Below, one piece after another: positions 1 through 10,537 of a stretch of 64,000 bases of DNA. Below the pieces are notes generated by a model. It saw only the letters and a list, made by a program, of their open reading frames with translations. It was not told the DNA's origin and did not search any database. Position 1 is the first letter of the stretch, and every line of letters begins with the position of its first letter. This stretch comes from Ceratopteris richardii (lineage: Eukaryota > Streptophyta > Polypodiopsida > Polypodiales > Pteridaceae). Made by a program: the position numbers and the translations under genes. The DNA lies in assembly GCA_020310875.1 (NCBI GenBank), contig CM035408.1, positions 145,256,407 to 145,320,406 of the forward strand. Reading direction: 5' to 3'.

Positions 1-683
1 TGGTCTCAGGGGGGTGTGTGACCACAATGGGTGGTGTGTGGGAATGAATCGATGGTGGATGTTTGAAGGATGGATGCTATATGTGCGATAAGTATAGGTA
101 GTGGAGTATCAGGATGAAGGGAAATAAATATTTCCTCAACTCAGGTTGAGTATATGTGAGCAATCTCATGTGTGAAGTGGATGGTAGTTTGTGGAGGACG
201 TGTCATGGGTGTGTGTGTGTGTCTCTGTGTGGATGTCCCCCTTGAGGGATAGTGCAAGATATGCATGATCTGCTCCAATGGGTATAGGTGGGATGGTGAA
301 GCAACTGAGCATGTGGGTGGCCTCCTTGGTTCCCACGATATAATCTATAATACCCCCTCCTCCATCTGTAACTGAGTGTGGTATGCACGTCAATCTCCTT
401 GACATAGGCCACTCTCTCATCCCATTATAAATAACAAGGCGATGTCTGGACCCAAGTTTGAGTAGGTGGGTACCATAGTGTGTGTGTGTGTGTAGAATCA
501 ACTGAAACTCATGCCATAGATACCTCTTGTAGAGTGGGTAATATGACTAGATCCCCTGGGTCAAAAGACTTGCACTGATTGCTTCCCGTCTTGGCGTTGA
601 AGATCCCATGAGGAAGACTTCCCCTAGAGTAGAGTACTCAGTAATCTCCTCTAATAGACAAGTATAAGGTGAGCGGATCCATA
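1..683. other. No gene recognised; short GT/CA runs
   Basis: I see no protein domain on either strand. Short GT runs lie near 208-222 and 479-494. Open frames here are short and consist of low-complexity His/Thr translations of the CA strand. Confidence 0.5.
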
Positions 684-688
684 GAGAG

Positions 689-731
<43 letters not shown>

Positions 732-823
732 GAAGGGAGGGAGGGGGATGGAGGGCACGGGGAGAGAGGGAGGGAGAGAGAGGGAGAGAGAGGGAGGGAG
801 AGGGAGGGAGAGGGAGGGAGGGA

Positions 824-855
<32 letters not shown>

Positions 856-857
856 AT
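684..857 (+). repeat. (GA)n / (GGGA)n purine microsatellite
   Basis: About 175 bp of nearly pure purine: GA dinucleotides, then GGGA/GAGG variants, then GA again, with only short interruptions near 730-760. Frames through it translate to Arg/Glu or Ser/Leu repeats and are not genes. Confidence 0.95.
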
Positions 858-879
858 GCATGCTACTAAGAATGAACAT

Positions 880-1312
880 TAAACAATAATCAAAGGTTCC
901 ATCATGAAGAAGATGTGCTATCTTGGATATTACATATGCCTTTGTGTCAGAGGGTGCAAGTTCAAATCCCACTGAGAACCCTTGTGCATTCTTTTTTATT
1001 AAGAGGCTACAAAGCATGATCAAGTCAAAATTTCATGCCACATAAGAGCAATAGAAACAAATATGGTATTGCATGAGAGATTAGAAAAAAAAATTGGTGC
1101 TACATAAGAATTAAAGGGTCTATCCTCCATAGATCATGGTGCCACACAAGCATCAAGGTCTTCCTTAAAGATTTGAGGAAGGAGATACTGAACCCTCACA
1201 AGGTCTGCATGGAATCTTGAAGAAGATGATGAGCCCTCACAAGGTCTCCATGGAAACTTTTGGCTCTGATACTATTTTTAAGAACCTAGTCTCTATGCTA
1301 GAGAGAATGACC
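880..1312 (-). mobile_element. Copia leader and primer-site remnant (Q)
   Basis: On the minus strand, 1262-1274 reads as an initiator-Met primer site with one mismatch (TAGTATCAGAGCC). The sequence at 1275-1312 would then be the last bases of a 5' LTR, and 880-1261 its untranslated leader. The leader holds a direct repeat of about 22 bp (1193-1214 and 1234-1255, one mismatch). No coding part survives. Element A abuts at about 1313, so a deletion or rearrangement joined the two. A T-arm-like stretch at 957-976 does not form a tRNA stem. Confidence 0.45.
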
Positions 1313-2353
1313 CAGATTTTCAGCCAAAACCAAAAACTCTTTGAAGCACATAAACGCTTTAGACTTTTCTTTCAATGGATATACCCATGCATGCCTGAAA
1401 AAATCATCAATGAAAGTCACAAAGTAAAGATAGTTTCCAAAAGAGGGTGTCTACATAGGATCACAGACATCACTGTGAACAAGCTGCAATTTTTTAGTAG
1501 CTCGAACTGGACCATCTTTTGGGAATGAGGAACGTTATATTTTTCCCAAAATATAGTCTTCACATACATGTTTATGAGGTGCCTCAAGTTTGGGCAGAGA
1601 GGCTACCATTTCCCATTTCTACAGGCATAGCAAACTAGCAAAATTCAGATGACCAAAGCGTGCATGCCAAAGCTTTGCATTTGAAAAAGCCTAAGAATCA
1701 TATACTGCACATGCTGAATCATTCACAGATTTTTCATAATCTATGAGCTCATATAGCCCACGATATAGAATGCCAAAAGCAATAATCGCATCGCCATTCG
1801 ACAGATCATGAATTTTACATTTGTCATCAACAAATTTCACAACCAAGACAATCTTGGCTAAAGCTGAAATTGATAAGAAATTATTCTTGATCCATGGCAT
1901 AAATAAAGCATCTGAAAATGTAAAAGAACTACCATCAGCAATAGTCAGAATGATTTTACCAACTCCCATGATAGGATAAGAGGAGTTGTTGGCACATGTG
2001 ACAGTATTCCTTGTAGGGGAAGGCTTCAGTGAAGTGAAGAAACTGCACTTCAAGGTAATATGTTTGGTTACCCCACTATCAAAGTACCAAATATCTGAGT
2101 CTACTGCAGACACACATTGTTCATAAGAAGATGGGTCATCACTACAAACAGTGGTAAATGCCCATTCTTCCTTCTGCACAAGATTAGCAAACTCTGTTTT
2201 GGATGTAGAGGCCTCTTCAACAATCATTCCAACCTCTTTCTTCATTGCCTCCTTAGCAGCCAGTTTTGGACAACTCTTTATGACATGATCAATCCCTTTT
2301 ACAATCTTTGCAAAACAATTTTTGCTTTTTTGTTTTCTTCTCGTCTCTATCAT
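1313..2353 (-). pseudogene. pol: Copia A protease to integrase start, degenerate
   Basis: Decayed pol segment read towards lower coordinates. The retropepsin site is visible as WYFDSG followed by TKHIT near 2030-2080, matching the usual DSGATKHM-type motif. Downstream come the protease flap-like region and an LHDLSNGDAII-type stretch that precedes the integrase zinc finger in this family. The zinc finger (His, His, Cys, Cys) lies at about 1530-1690. Integrase core similarity (FIDDF, then HAWVYPLKAKSKVF) runs to about 1313, where homology with element B ends. The second catalytic Asp and the Glu are not present. In-frame stops and frameshifts make it non-coding. Confidence 0.85.
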
Positions 2354-3154
2354 CCTTCTTTGATTGTGCAGAATTAGAAGATTTTTGCTTACTAGTAGAA
2401 GAGGTCCATTTACCTTTGCCCTTCTGATTGGCCAAGAAAGCTTGATCTACAACACACATAATGCACATGTTTTGCCTAGACTGATCTTCTTGCAACAGAA
2501 CAAAGACTGACTCCTCAAATATTAAGGCATTTGGATTGCCTTTCATCATCAAACGAAGAGTAGAAGTAAAACCCTGATATGAATTGGGAAGACCGTTCAG
2601 AACAATTTGCACAAGTGAACTGTCAGGAAAGACTTCATCAGCACAAATCAACTGTTCCTTCAAATCTTTGATCTTTGTCAAAAAACTCTTCATGGAATCT
2701 CCTTCATTCATGTGCTCACTCTCCAACTATTTTTGGAGGTAAGCAACATGAGCCTCATTCCTAACCTGGTATAAAGTGGTGAGTGTATCCCAAGCATCCT
2801 TAGCTTTTCTAAATAGCGAATGTGAGGAATAATGGCACGTTTGATAGACAAGGCTATCAATGCATGTGCTTGAGCATCTCTGTCATCGCAACAAATTTGC
2901 TCTGTAGTAGGTGCAACAGGAACCGCAACACAAACAGGAACATGAAAAATATTGCCTGCTTCAATGTTGTCTGCATCACCTTCAACAACTATGTTTGCAG
3001 GTGTAATAGGACGTTTTTCAATACTTTGCACGATATTCCACATTCCTTTTGCAACCAATACATGATGCATCATATAAGCCCATAATGGGTAGTTGGTACC
3101 GTCCAACTTATCCTCAACAGCCAACATATGGAATACATCACTACTTTTAGCCAT
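2290..3154 (-). pseudogene. gag: Copia A gag, frameshifted
   Basis: Gag capsid/nucleocapsid remnant. The start is taken at the Met of MAKSSDVFHML (3154), the position shared by D. Then come DKLDGTNYPLWAYMM, typical of the Copia gag N-terminus, a DAQAHALIAL helix region, and MKSFLTKIKDLKEQL with LQEDQSRQN near the C-terminal half. The zinc knuckle (Cys-X2-Cys-X4-His-X4-Cys in relatives) is split by a frameshift near 2310: FCKDCK in one frame, DHVIKSCP in the next. It is broken into at least two frames near 2710-2730. Confidence 0.85.
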
Positions 3155-3489
3155 GACCACTGACTAAAATACCCTGATGCAAAAGAATTACTGTATCTCA
3201 AAAATTTGAATAGAAGTACCCTGTCGAGTTCTCCTAAACCTATAGCAGACTTTGAGATGCTTATATTGGCGAGCTGAAACCTGTATATTTCTTTGGCACA
3301 AAAAGATGAAACTGCCTGCATAAGCACTACGATACTGCATTTGGATGCCAAAACAAGCTCAAATCATGATTTCAGCACCACAAACAATGCCATTTTGATC
3401 TCTTAATCAGCTTGAGTATGCTCACCAAATTTTGTGCAATTCTAAGACTATGATCGGAGGGGTGTCGACGATGCCCTAGATGAAGCGGT

Positions 3490-3507
3490 GACCTGCTCTT
3501 ATACCAA
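3490..3507 (-). other. Primer-binding site, initiator-Met type (A)
   Basis: Minus strand TTGGTATAAGAGCAGGTC, two bases inside the LTR, differing at one base from the TGGTATCAGAGCAGG expected for plant initiator tRNA-Met. It fixes the LTR edge and the orientation. Confidence 0.85.
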
Positions 3508-3508
3508 T

Positions 3509-3736
3509 TGTTGGAGTTTGAGGTCTATGCAAGCACACAAAGAGCACAAGGAAGAAGAAGGATCTTGGAGCACAACACACAATACTGAATGTATTACCAC
3601 TAGAATGTACAAAGATAAGTAACTTGTTAGGGTTATAAGTGTATATACAAGCTAGGGGAAAACATCCTAAAGAGGGAAAAAATTGCCCTAGAGGTCCTAG
3701 TGTGTCCACACATATCACTACCTAAATATTTCAACA
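3509..3736 (-). repeat. 5' LTR of Copia A (228 bp)
   Basis: On the minus strand it runs TGTTGAAATATT to ACTCCAACA. It is clearly the same family as the LTRs at 5809, 10004, 10538, 48861 and 58649, sharing AGGTAGTGAT near the start, the CTTTAGGATG-type stretch and the TTCTTCCTTGTGC stretch near the end. Flanking base 3737 onward is element C coding sequence. Confidence 0.92.
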
Positions 3737-4180
3737 CGAGTTCACTAAATAATTGACTGAACAAGGATTTAGAAGGTATTTTACATGAAAATATACCCCT
3801 CAACAAAATGAAATAGTAGAGAGGAGGAATAGATACTTGGTAGAATGTGTTAGGGCTATGCTTAATGAGATGCCTATGCTAAACTACTATTCTAGAGTTG
3901 GTATTTCTAGTGCAACATACATTATGAATAAAGAACCAACATGAATTATATATAGATCAACCCCTTATGAAACATTTTATGGGAGGAAATTAGATCTTTC
4001 TCATCTCAAAGTTTTTGGATGAGTTTGTTACATGCATGTGCCTAGTGAGCTAAAGCATAATCTTGATGCTAGGGTAGATAAATGTGTGTTCTTAGGGTAT
4101 GAAGAAGAAAAAAAAGGATATAGGTGCTACAACCCAAGGACTAAGGAGTTAAAGGTATCACGAAATGCATAATTTGATGA
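3737..4180 (+). pseudogene. pol: Copia C integrase core end
   Basis: Begins with EFTK right after the A LTR. The YTPQQNEIVERRNR motif (3790-3835) holds the catalytic Glu of the DDE core; the two catalytic Asp codons would lie in the missing upstream part. It continues through the STPYETFYGRK and SHLKVFG stretch and the LGYEEEKKGYRCYNP stretch that closes Copia integrases. In-frame stops occur near 3775, 3940, 4020 and 4170. Confidence 0.8.
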
Positions 4181-4589
4181 ACTTTTTTCTCGTATGCCCC
4201 AAAAGAGTTTATGCAAGTAGAAGAACACAAACAAAGAAGAGAGAGAAGCTATGAAGAAGAACCAATTAGTATTAATCTCATTGGTCCACAACAATCAAGC
4301 CTGGAGATAGGTTCAAAAAGGTACTCACCATGGAGTGAAAGATCAAGGGGAAGATAGAAGTACCCATGCTAAATCCAATCAAGCCAAATTAGTGATGGAA
4401 GGACCAAAATCAATGTGATGATTAAATAGAAATAGAGGATGAAAAAGGTGCAAGTGAAGAGTGCATTTGTGAGCAAACATTTGAAGAAAGAGAAATCTCA
4501 AAAGCAGTGGAAAAATACCTAAGCCAAAGGAGGTATGTACCCCACACGATTGAAGAAAGAAAGTATGATATGGTAAGGTAACAATTGAA

Positions 4590-5250
4590 AGATTTACATA
4601 TGATTCTTTTGTTATGAAGCATGTTGCCTACATGAAAAAAGTAATGGATAAAGGGGATCCAAAGTTTTATGAGGATGCAAGCAGGTTCAAAGAATGGAAT
4701 GAATCCATGGAAGAGGAGGTTGAAGCACTCAAGGACAATCACATATGGACATTGGTACCTAGAACCAAGGACATGAAAGTGGTTGGTAAAAAATGGGTGT
4801 ATAAAATGAAGAGGAATTCATATGAATCAATATTTAGATATAAAGCAAGGTTAGTAGCATAGGGATTTTCTCAAAATATGGTAACTAATATGAGGAAACC
4901 TTTGGAATCTTAAATAAAAAATGCTTGGACTATCTACTAAGCGTGGGTTTAATCAAAGCAAGGTAGATTCCTCTCTCTAAAAGAAGAAGAAAGAGAATGA
5001 TCAGTCTACATCTTTATATTTTTGAATGACTTAATCCTTATAGAAAATGAACTAGAGGAGATAAAGAAGATCAAGAAGCATCTTGGAGCAGAGGTCAAGA
5101 TATCATAATTTGGGAGATTGGGGAATTTCTTGGGAATAATAGTGATGTACAAGAAAGAAGGTATACATTTTCAATGCACATACTTGACATGTTCTATGGG
5201 CTTGGTCTCACAAAATCCAAACCTTTAATTAATACAATGGAGGTGAACCT
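4590..5250 (+). pseudogene. pol: Copia C reverse transcriptase, gapped
   Basis: The RT N-terminal part is clear at 4614-4862 (DPKFYEDASRFKEWNESM, then WTLVPRTKDMKVVGKKW, then YKARLVA). The palm centre appears deleted: after 4900 the sequence jumps to FLNDLILIENELEEIKKIK, with no recognisable YVDD box, and then to the part preceding RNase H (FLGIIVMYKKEGIHF). Several stops are present. This part of C could not make a working polymerase. Confidence 0.75.
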
Positions 5251-5289
5251 CAAGCTAACATCAAGAACAAGGTAATTAGAAAGAAGATT

Positions 5290-5808
5290 TGAATTTACAT
5301 ATGGTAGTTAATGGTTCTTTCCTTTATGCAACCAATACAAGACTAGATATATGTTATGCAATAGGAGTATTATCTCAATTTTTGAATACTCCTAAAGTTC
5401 CACACTTAATTTCATAAAAGAGGGTGCATAGATATTTGAATTGTAAACTAAATGAAGGAATTTTTTCTATCTTTATGGAGGTAATATACATCTTGAATCT
5501 TCCACATATGTAGATTGGATAGAATCAAAGGAAGAAGAGAGTATTAGTGGGTATGCAATCACAATAAGTGGAAGATTAGTCACATGGCTATCAAAGAAAT
5601 AATCCATAGTAGCACTATCATCAACAAAGGCTGAGTACAAAGCATTAGCTTAAGGTATGTGTGAATTTATATGGATGAAGAAAGATCTTAACGTGCAAGT
5701 GAAACAAGTTCCAATTAGATGTGCAAATATAAGTAGTGTCTATCTTGCTTCAAACCTATGTTTCATGCAAGAAGTAAGCACATTGAACACTATAATTTTT
5801 TAAGGGAG
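5290..5808 (+). pseudogene. pol: Copia C RNase H, interrupted by B
   Basis: Recognisable RNase H: GSFLYATNTRLDICYAIGVL, ISGYAITISGRLVTWLSKK, STKAEYKALA, then degraded NPVFHARSKHIE-like sequence ending at 5808. The sentence is completed at 10234 by the other half. Stops at about 5417, 5602 and 5652 show that it was already dead or has decayed since. Confidence 0.8.
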
Positions 5809-6039
5809 TGTTGGACTTTGAGGTCTACGGAAGCCCCTAAATAGCATAGAGAAGAAGAAGAAGATTGAAGCACAACACACAATACTCAACTATTACCAAT
5901 TGACGGTACAAAGGTAAGTGACATGTTAGGGTTATAGGCATATATATGATTCGGGAAGAAAAAAACCTCTTGAAGAGGGAAAAAGGTGCACCGGTAGTCT
6001 TAGTGTGTTCACGCATATCACTACCAAAATATATCAACA
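5809..6039 (-). repeat. 3' LTR of Copia B (231 bp)
   Basis: Minus strand TGTTGATATATTTTGG to CAAAGTCCAACA, preceded by the polypurine tract, so it is the 3' LTR. Confidence 0.93.
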
Positions 6040-6052
6040 AATCCCCCCTAGG
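6040..6052 (-). other. Polypurine tract (B)
   Basis: Minus strand CTAGGGGGGATT directly against the LTR start: the plus-strand DNA primer site. It decides which LTR is 3'. Confidence 0.85.
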
Positions 6053-6111
6053 AAAGATGCGGTGACAAGGAACTAGCACTCATGTATAAGGAAGTGCTAA
6101 TCTACGTGGTA

Positions 6112-6790
6112 TCAATCCACAAAAGGAAGTAAGGCCAAAGCTTTGCGGAAAACTTCAGACTTCTCCCTAGGCAAAGCCCTTGTCAAAAGGTCTGCAACGT
6201 TCTCCCATGTGGGAACATATGCCAAACTAATCTCTCCAGCAAAGAAACTCTCCCTAACATAATGATAATGAACCTCAATGTGCTTACTGCAAGCATGGAA
6301 CACAGGGTCCCTCACAATTGCCAATGCACAATAAAGATGGTGGTGGCAGAAGACTAATCGATACCCAAATCAACCATAAGGCATCTGAACCACACACACT
6401 CAATAATTGCTGTGAAAGCTACCCTATAATCAGTCTCACAACTAGAAGTGGCCATAGTAGGTTTCCTCTTGCTCAACAGATATATGCATGAGCTACCAAG
6501 CATGAATCAAAATCCACTGGTGGACACACGAGTCTCATAGCAAGCAACCCAGTCAAAGTTAGAAAAAGCATGTGAATCTGGCGGTAGTGATTCCCCCTTA
6601 GGATAAATCAATCCAATTAGTCGGGCACCACTCAAGTAGCAAAAGATCCGCTTAACTTCTTGCCAATGCTTGACACTTGGGAAATGCATAAACCTACTCA
6701 TTTGTGAGACAGCAAACTGAATATTTGGTCGAGGAATGCATAAGTAAACCAAGCATCCAACAGCCTCTTGATAGAGAACGGCATCAAATG
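6112..6790 (-). pseudogene. pol: Copia B RNase H
   Basis: C-terminal pol. In order on the minus strand: MVYLCIPRPNIQFAVSQMSRFM and KHWQEVKRIFCYLSGARLIG (6630-6752), then a broken active-site region, then DPVFHACSKHIEVHYHYVRE and VPTWENVADLLTRALPREK, ending FVD (6112). The last module is the standard Copia RNase H tail. Stops near 6505 and 6360 separate the pieces. Confidence 0.85.
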
Positions 6791-6935
6791 CATCTCAAAC
6801 ATCATGGAGACTCAATCGTAAACCTATTTCCAAACGATTGGAAATAGGTTTGTAGTCTTGAAGGCCAAATCATTGCAATTATGTGTCAATGTATTTTGTT
6901 TGACACAAAGCTATTCTGCCATCAACTTGCATAAA

Positions 6936-7560
6936 CTAAATGCCCAAATAATGATGTAAATGCCCCAAATTTGACATCTCAAATGAGGCATAAAAATCAG
7001 CCTTAAAATCAGCAATATGCTTCTCATTAGGACCAATGAGCAGTATGTCATCAACATAGACAACAATGATCAAAAGCACATAATTTTCACGCTTAACATA
7101 TAAGGTGCTCTCACTTGGACTATTCTTAAAACCATGTGCAATCAAGTAGGCATGTATCTTTCATACCAAGCATGTGGTTCTTGCTTCAAAACATATGATG
7201 CCTTTTTCAACCTGCACACTTTGTTTTCATGCCCTTTCTACACAAAACCATGGGGGTGAAAAACATAAACTTCTTCATGCAAGTCACCATTGAGAAATGC
7301 AATTTTAATGTCCAACTGATGTACATTCCAACCATGATGAGCTGCAAGTGCATAGATGCTACAAACATTAGTCATTCCGCATGTAGGAGCAAAGGTTTCA
7401 TCATAATCAATGCCTCTTTCTCGAGCATAACCCTTTGCAACAAGTCTAGCCTTATACCTGTCAACTATTCCATCAAATTTACACTTCATCTTGTATATCC
7501 ACTTAGTGCCAATGGCCTTCTTGCCAAGAGGAAAGTCACATAAAGACTAGGTACCATTTT
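6936..7560 (-). pseudogene. pol: Copia B reverse transcriptase
   Basis: RT palm in two frames. 7238-7489 gives DRYKARLVAKGYA, DETFAPT, HQLDIKIAFLNGDLHEEVY. 6936-7145 gives VVYVDDILLIGPNEKHIADF, with the intact YVDD catalytic box. A frameshift near 7150-7235 removes continuity between the fingers and the palm. The length agrees with the Copia RT module. Confidence 0.88.
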
Positions 7561-7759
7561 TCATAATAGAATCATATTTTAATTGCATAGGAGCCATCCA
7601 ATTTTTTGAATTTTGTGCTTCATCAAATGAAACAAGCTCATTCTCATCACAAAGACTACAAGAAGCCATACCATAACAATCTGATGCAAAAGAAGCACTA
7701 TGAGAGCCTCAAGGAGTACGATTTGACAAAGCTGCATCTAATTTGCTATTTTGCATCTT

Positions 7760-8300
7760 GTAAATATGCATAAAAAATGGAATGATCTACATCATCATGT
7801 GAAATTTGTAGCAATGCTTTATTGGGACACCTCTTAAGTACATATGCTTCACACATAACAGCCACAAGTGAGAAACTATGTGGTAAAGCCTAACTCTTAA
7901 CCATACACCTCGCCATCTCCATGAGTGACCTATTCTTCCTTTTAGAAATTCCATTCTATTGAGGTTTATATGGTACTGCACACTGATTTTTTGTCCCACG
8001 TTCACCCAAAAATGCATTAAAATCAGAAGACATATATCCCCCCTCGATCAAAATGGAGGGTGCCCATTTTACATGCTGACAGATTTTTAGCCAAAACCAA
8101 AAACTGTTTGAAGCACATAAACACTTCGGACTTTGCTTTCAATGGATATATCCATGCATGCCTGGTAAAATCATCAATGAAAGTCATGAAGTAAACGTAG
8201 TTCCTAAAAGAAGGTGCTTGCAATAGGACCAGAAACATCACTGTTAGCAAGCTACAATATTTTAGTAGCTCGTATTAAATCATCTTTTGGGAAGGAGGAA
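7760..8300 (-). pseudogene. pol: Copia B integrase core, catalytic Glu changed
   Basis: SDVSGPI-type first Asp region near 8225, then SFRNYVYFMTFIDDFTRHAWIYPLK, then the second Asp in HFDRGG (8035-8050). At 7935-7960 the motif that normally reads NGVAERKN reads NGISKRKN, so the catalytic Glu is Lys. Element D has the same Lys. A frameshift follows DRGG. Without the Glu the core cannot catalyse strand transfer, yet B clearly transposed, which suggests help in trans. Confidence 0.85.
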
Positions 8301-8434
8301 GGTTGCTTTTTTCCCAAAATGTAGCCTTCACAACCATGTTTACAAGGTGCCTCAAGTTTGGGCAGAGAGGACACCATTTCAAATTTTTCTAGGCTTAGCA
8401 AACTAGCAAAATTCAAATGACCAAAGTGTGCATG

Positions 8435-8881
8435 TCAAAGCTTTGCATCTGACATAGCCTGAGAATCTTGAACTGCAGATGCTAAATCATTCACAGATTT
8501 CTCATAATCTATCAACTTATTCAACCCACAACATAAAATGCCAGAAGCAATAATGATGTTGCCATTTGAAAGATCATGAACTATAAATCTATTATCAATA
8601 AATTTCACAACCAAACCGATCTTGGCTAATGCTAAAACTGATAAAAAAAATTTCTTGATCCCTCGCATAAATACATCATCCAAAAATGTAAAAGAACTAC
8701 CATCAACAGTAGGCAGAATGATCTTATGAACTCCCATGACATGATAAGAGGACTTGTTGGCACATGTGACAATATTCCCTATAGGGTTAGGCTCAAGTGA
8801 AGTGAAGAAATTGTGATGCGAAGTAATATGTTTGGTTGCCCGACTATCAAGGTACCAAACATCTAAGTCTACTGGATACAT
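8435..8881 (-). pseudogene. pol: Copia B protease and pre-integrase region
   Basis: A 148-codon open stretch. DVWYLDSRATKHITSHHNFF gives the protease site as D-S-R, where functional relatives have D-S-G, so the active-site Gly is lost. It then follows the family through GVHKIILP, FTFLDDVFMRGIKKFFLSV and IVHDLSNGNIIIASGIL to the start of the zinc-finger region near 8435. It is the longest uninterrupted frame in B. Confidence 0.85.
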
Positions 8882-8936
8882 ACACTATTCGTGAGAAGAT
8901 AGGTCATAATTGTAAACCGTAGTAAATGCCCATTCT

Positions 8937-9748
8937 TCATTCTGCACAAGATTTGCAGACTCTGATTTGGGTGTAGAGACCTCTATAACAACCATTTCCA
9001 ACATCTTTTTTCTTTGTCTCTTTTGCAGCCACTTTTGGACAATTCTTTATGACATGATCATTTCCTTTAGAGTATTTTGCAAAACAATTTTTACTTTTTT
9101 GTTTTTTTCTCATCTTTGTCATCTTTCTTTCATTGTGTGGAATTAGCAGATTTTTGCTCATTAATTGATGAGATCCATTTACCTTTGCCCTTCTTACTAG
9201 CTAGGAAAGCTTGATCTGCAACATGCATATTGGACCTGTTCTACCTAGATTGATCTTCCTGCAACAAAATAGAGACTAACTCCTCAAATGTTCAGGCATT
9301 TGGATCGCTTTTCATGATCAATTAAAGAGTAGAAGCACAACTCTGATATGAATATGGAAGTCCATTCAGAACAATCTAGACAAGTGAACAGTCTCACAAG
9401 ACTTCATCAGAAGAAATCAATTGCTCCTTTAAATCTTTGATCTTTGTCAAAAAATTATCCATGGAATCTTCTTCATTCCTGTGCTCACTCTCCAGCTATT
9501 TTCACAGTTAACCAACACGAGCCTCATTCCTAGCTTGGTATAAAGTGGTAAGTGTATCCCAAGCATCCTTTGCTATTTTGCAAGAGTGAATATAAAAGGA
9601 ATAATGGCATGTTTGATAGACAATGCTATCAATGCATGTGCCTAAGCATCTCTGCCATCCCAACAAAGTTGCTCTATAGTAGGTCCAACAGGAACCACAT
9701 CAAGAACAAGAACCTAAAGAACATAATCTTCAATGCCATAGACTTTGA
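8937..9748 (-). pseudogene. gag: Copia B gag, N-terminus deleted
   Basis: Gag fragments: the DAQAHALIALSIKHAI-like helix near 9600-9660, the KIKDLKEQL region near 9430-9470, LLQEDQSR-like near 9255, and the nucleocapsid tail KNCFAKYSKGNDHVIKNCPK (9040-9090). At about 9748 the sequence passes directly from this gag interior to leader sequence (matching A at about 3240), so roughly 250 bp containing the gag start is deleted. The first Cys pair of the zinc knuckle is also damaged. Confidence 0.8.
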
Positions 9749-10003
9749 GGCACTTCTATTGGCGAACCAAAACTTGTATATATGTTTGGCACAAAAAGAC
9801 AAAATTGCTTGCATAGGCATTGGGATAGTGCATTTGGAGGGCCAAAACGAGCTCAAATGCCGATTTCGACACCACAAAGCAAATCATTTTTGAACTCCTA
9901 ATCGCCTTGTGTATGCTCACCAATTTTCATGCAATTCTGAGACTGTGATTGGAGGGGTGTTGATGATGCCCTAGATGAAGTGGTGACCTACTCTAGTACC
10001 AAT

Positions 10004-10233
10004 TGTTGGAGTCTGAGGTCTACCGAAGCATGCAAATAGCACAAGGAAGAAGAAGAAGCTTGAAGCACAACACATAATACTGAATGTATTACCAAGATAA
10101 TGTACAAAGATAAACAACCCATGAGGTTATAGGCATATATACAAGCCAAGGGGAAAAAACCTCTTAAAGAGGGAAAAAAGTGCCTCGGTGGTCATAGTGT
10201 GTTCACACACATCACTACCAAAATATATCAACA
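10004..10233 (-). repeat. 5' LTR of Copia B (230 bp)
   Basis: Minus strand TGTTGATATATTTTGG to GACTCCAACA, followed inward by a primer site (TTGGTACTAGAGTAGGT at about 9986-10002). Confidence 0.93.
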
Positions 10234-10537
10234 AGGAGAAAGTGTTATCAAAGGCCTTGTAGGCCCAACATGTGAACAGTAATGATGAACTTGCATGTAT
10301 GTTCACAAAAGCTTTCGACTGCAACAAACTCTACAAGTTCAAGCAAGCACTTGGCATCAGGGAAATAGGGTGATGGATTGAAGTTAAAGATGGAGTGTTA
10401 ATAAAATAACATTCAAATAAAGGGCATGTGGACCAATGGAAGAGAAGACTTTTGGCATGAGATATCAAGACCTCCTCCTTTTTAGCTTATTTTAATTTGA
10501 TTTTGTAACCAAATTTTAGGTGAATGATCCAATTAAA
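10234..10537 (+). mobile_element. Copia C, right part: RNase H tail and LTR start
   Basis: The C reading frame resumes after B as EKVLSKAL, then NSNDELACMFTKAFDCNK and FKQALGI, the usual RNase H tail (TNDQLADIFTKAL-like), stopping near 10370. GATGGAG at 10389-10395 can serve as a polypurine tract, and TGTTAATAAA from 10396 would be the start of the C 3' LTR. That LTR is cut by the LTR of element D at 10538. Confidence 0.78.

Larger units (their letters stand above)
1313..3736 (-). mobile_element. Copia element A, 3' half missing
   Basis: A minus-strand Ty1/Copia element of the short-LTR family. From high to low coordinate it has a 5' LTR, an initiator-Met primer site, gag, protease, the zinc-binding part of integrase and the start of the integrase core, and then stops abruptly near 1313. 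RT, RNase H and the 3' LTR are absent. The LTR outer edge sits directly against the integrase reading frame of plus-strand element C at 3737, so A appears inserted into C, but with its other end lost no target duplication can be checked. Confidence 0.85.
3737..5808 (+). mobile_element. Copia element C, left part
   Basis: An old plus-strand Copia of a different family. It begins abruptly inside integrase at the A LTR edge and runs through RT and RNase H to 5808, where element B is inserted. The coding sense resumes at 10234 after B. Many stops and indels indicate great age. It is the host into which A (apparently) and B (with a target duplication) inserted. Confidence 0.85.
5809..10233 (-). 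mobile_element. Copia element B, complete structure
   Basis: A full minus-strand Copia: 3' LTR 5809-6039, polypurine tract 6040-6052, RNase H, RT, integrase, protease, gag, leader, primer site near 9984-10002 and 5' LTR 10004-10233. The flanks are GGGAG (5804-5808) and AGGAG (10234-10238), a five-base target duplication with one change. The RNase H frame of element C continues across the two flanks, proving the insertion. The LTRs differ at about 15 percent of sites by eye, so it is old. All ORFs carry stops. Confidence 0.93.

Noticed and set aside
950-985. Possible tRNA or SINE B-box (GTGCAAGTTCAAATCCCACT)
   Set aside because: The flanking bases do not form a T-arm stem and there is no A-box at the right distance; it probably is chance in a Copia leader.
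547-1023. 158-codon minus-strand frame rich in Ser/Leu/Pro
   Set aside because: It is a translation of the GA microsatellite; no domain, no conserved flanks.
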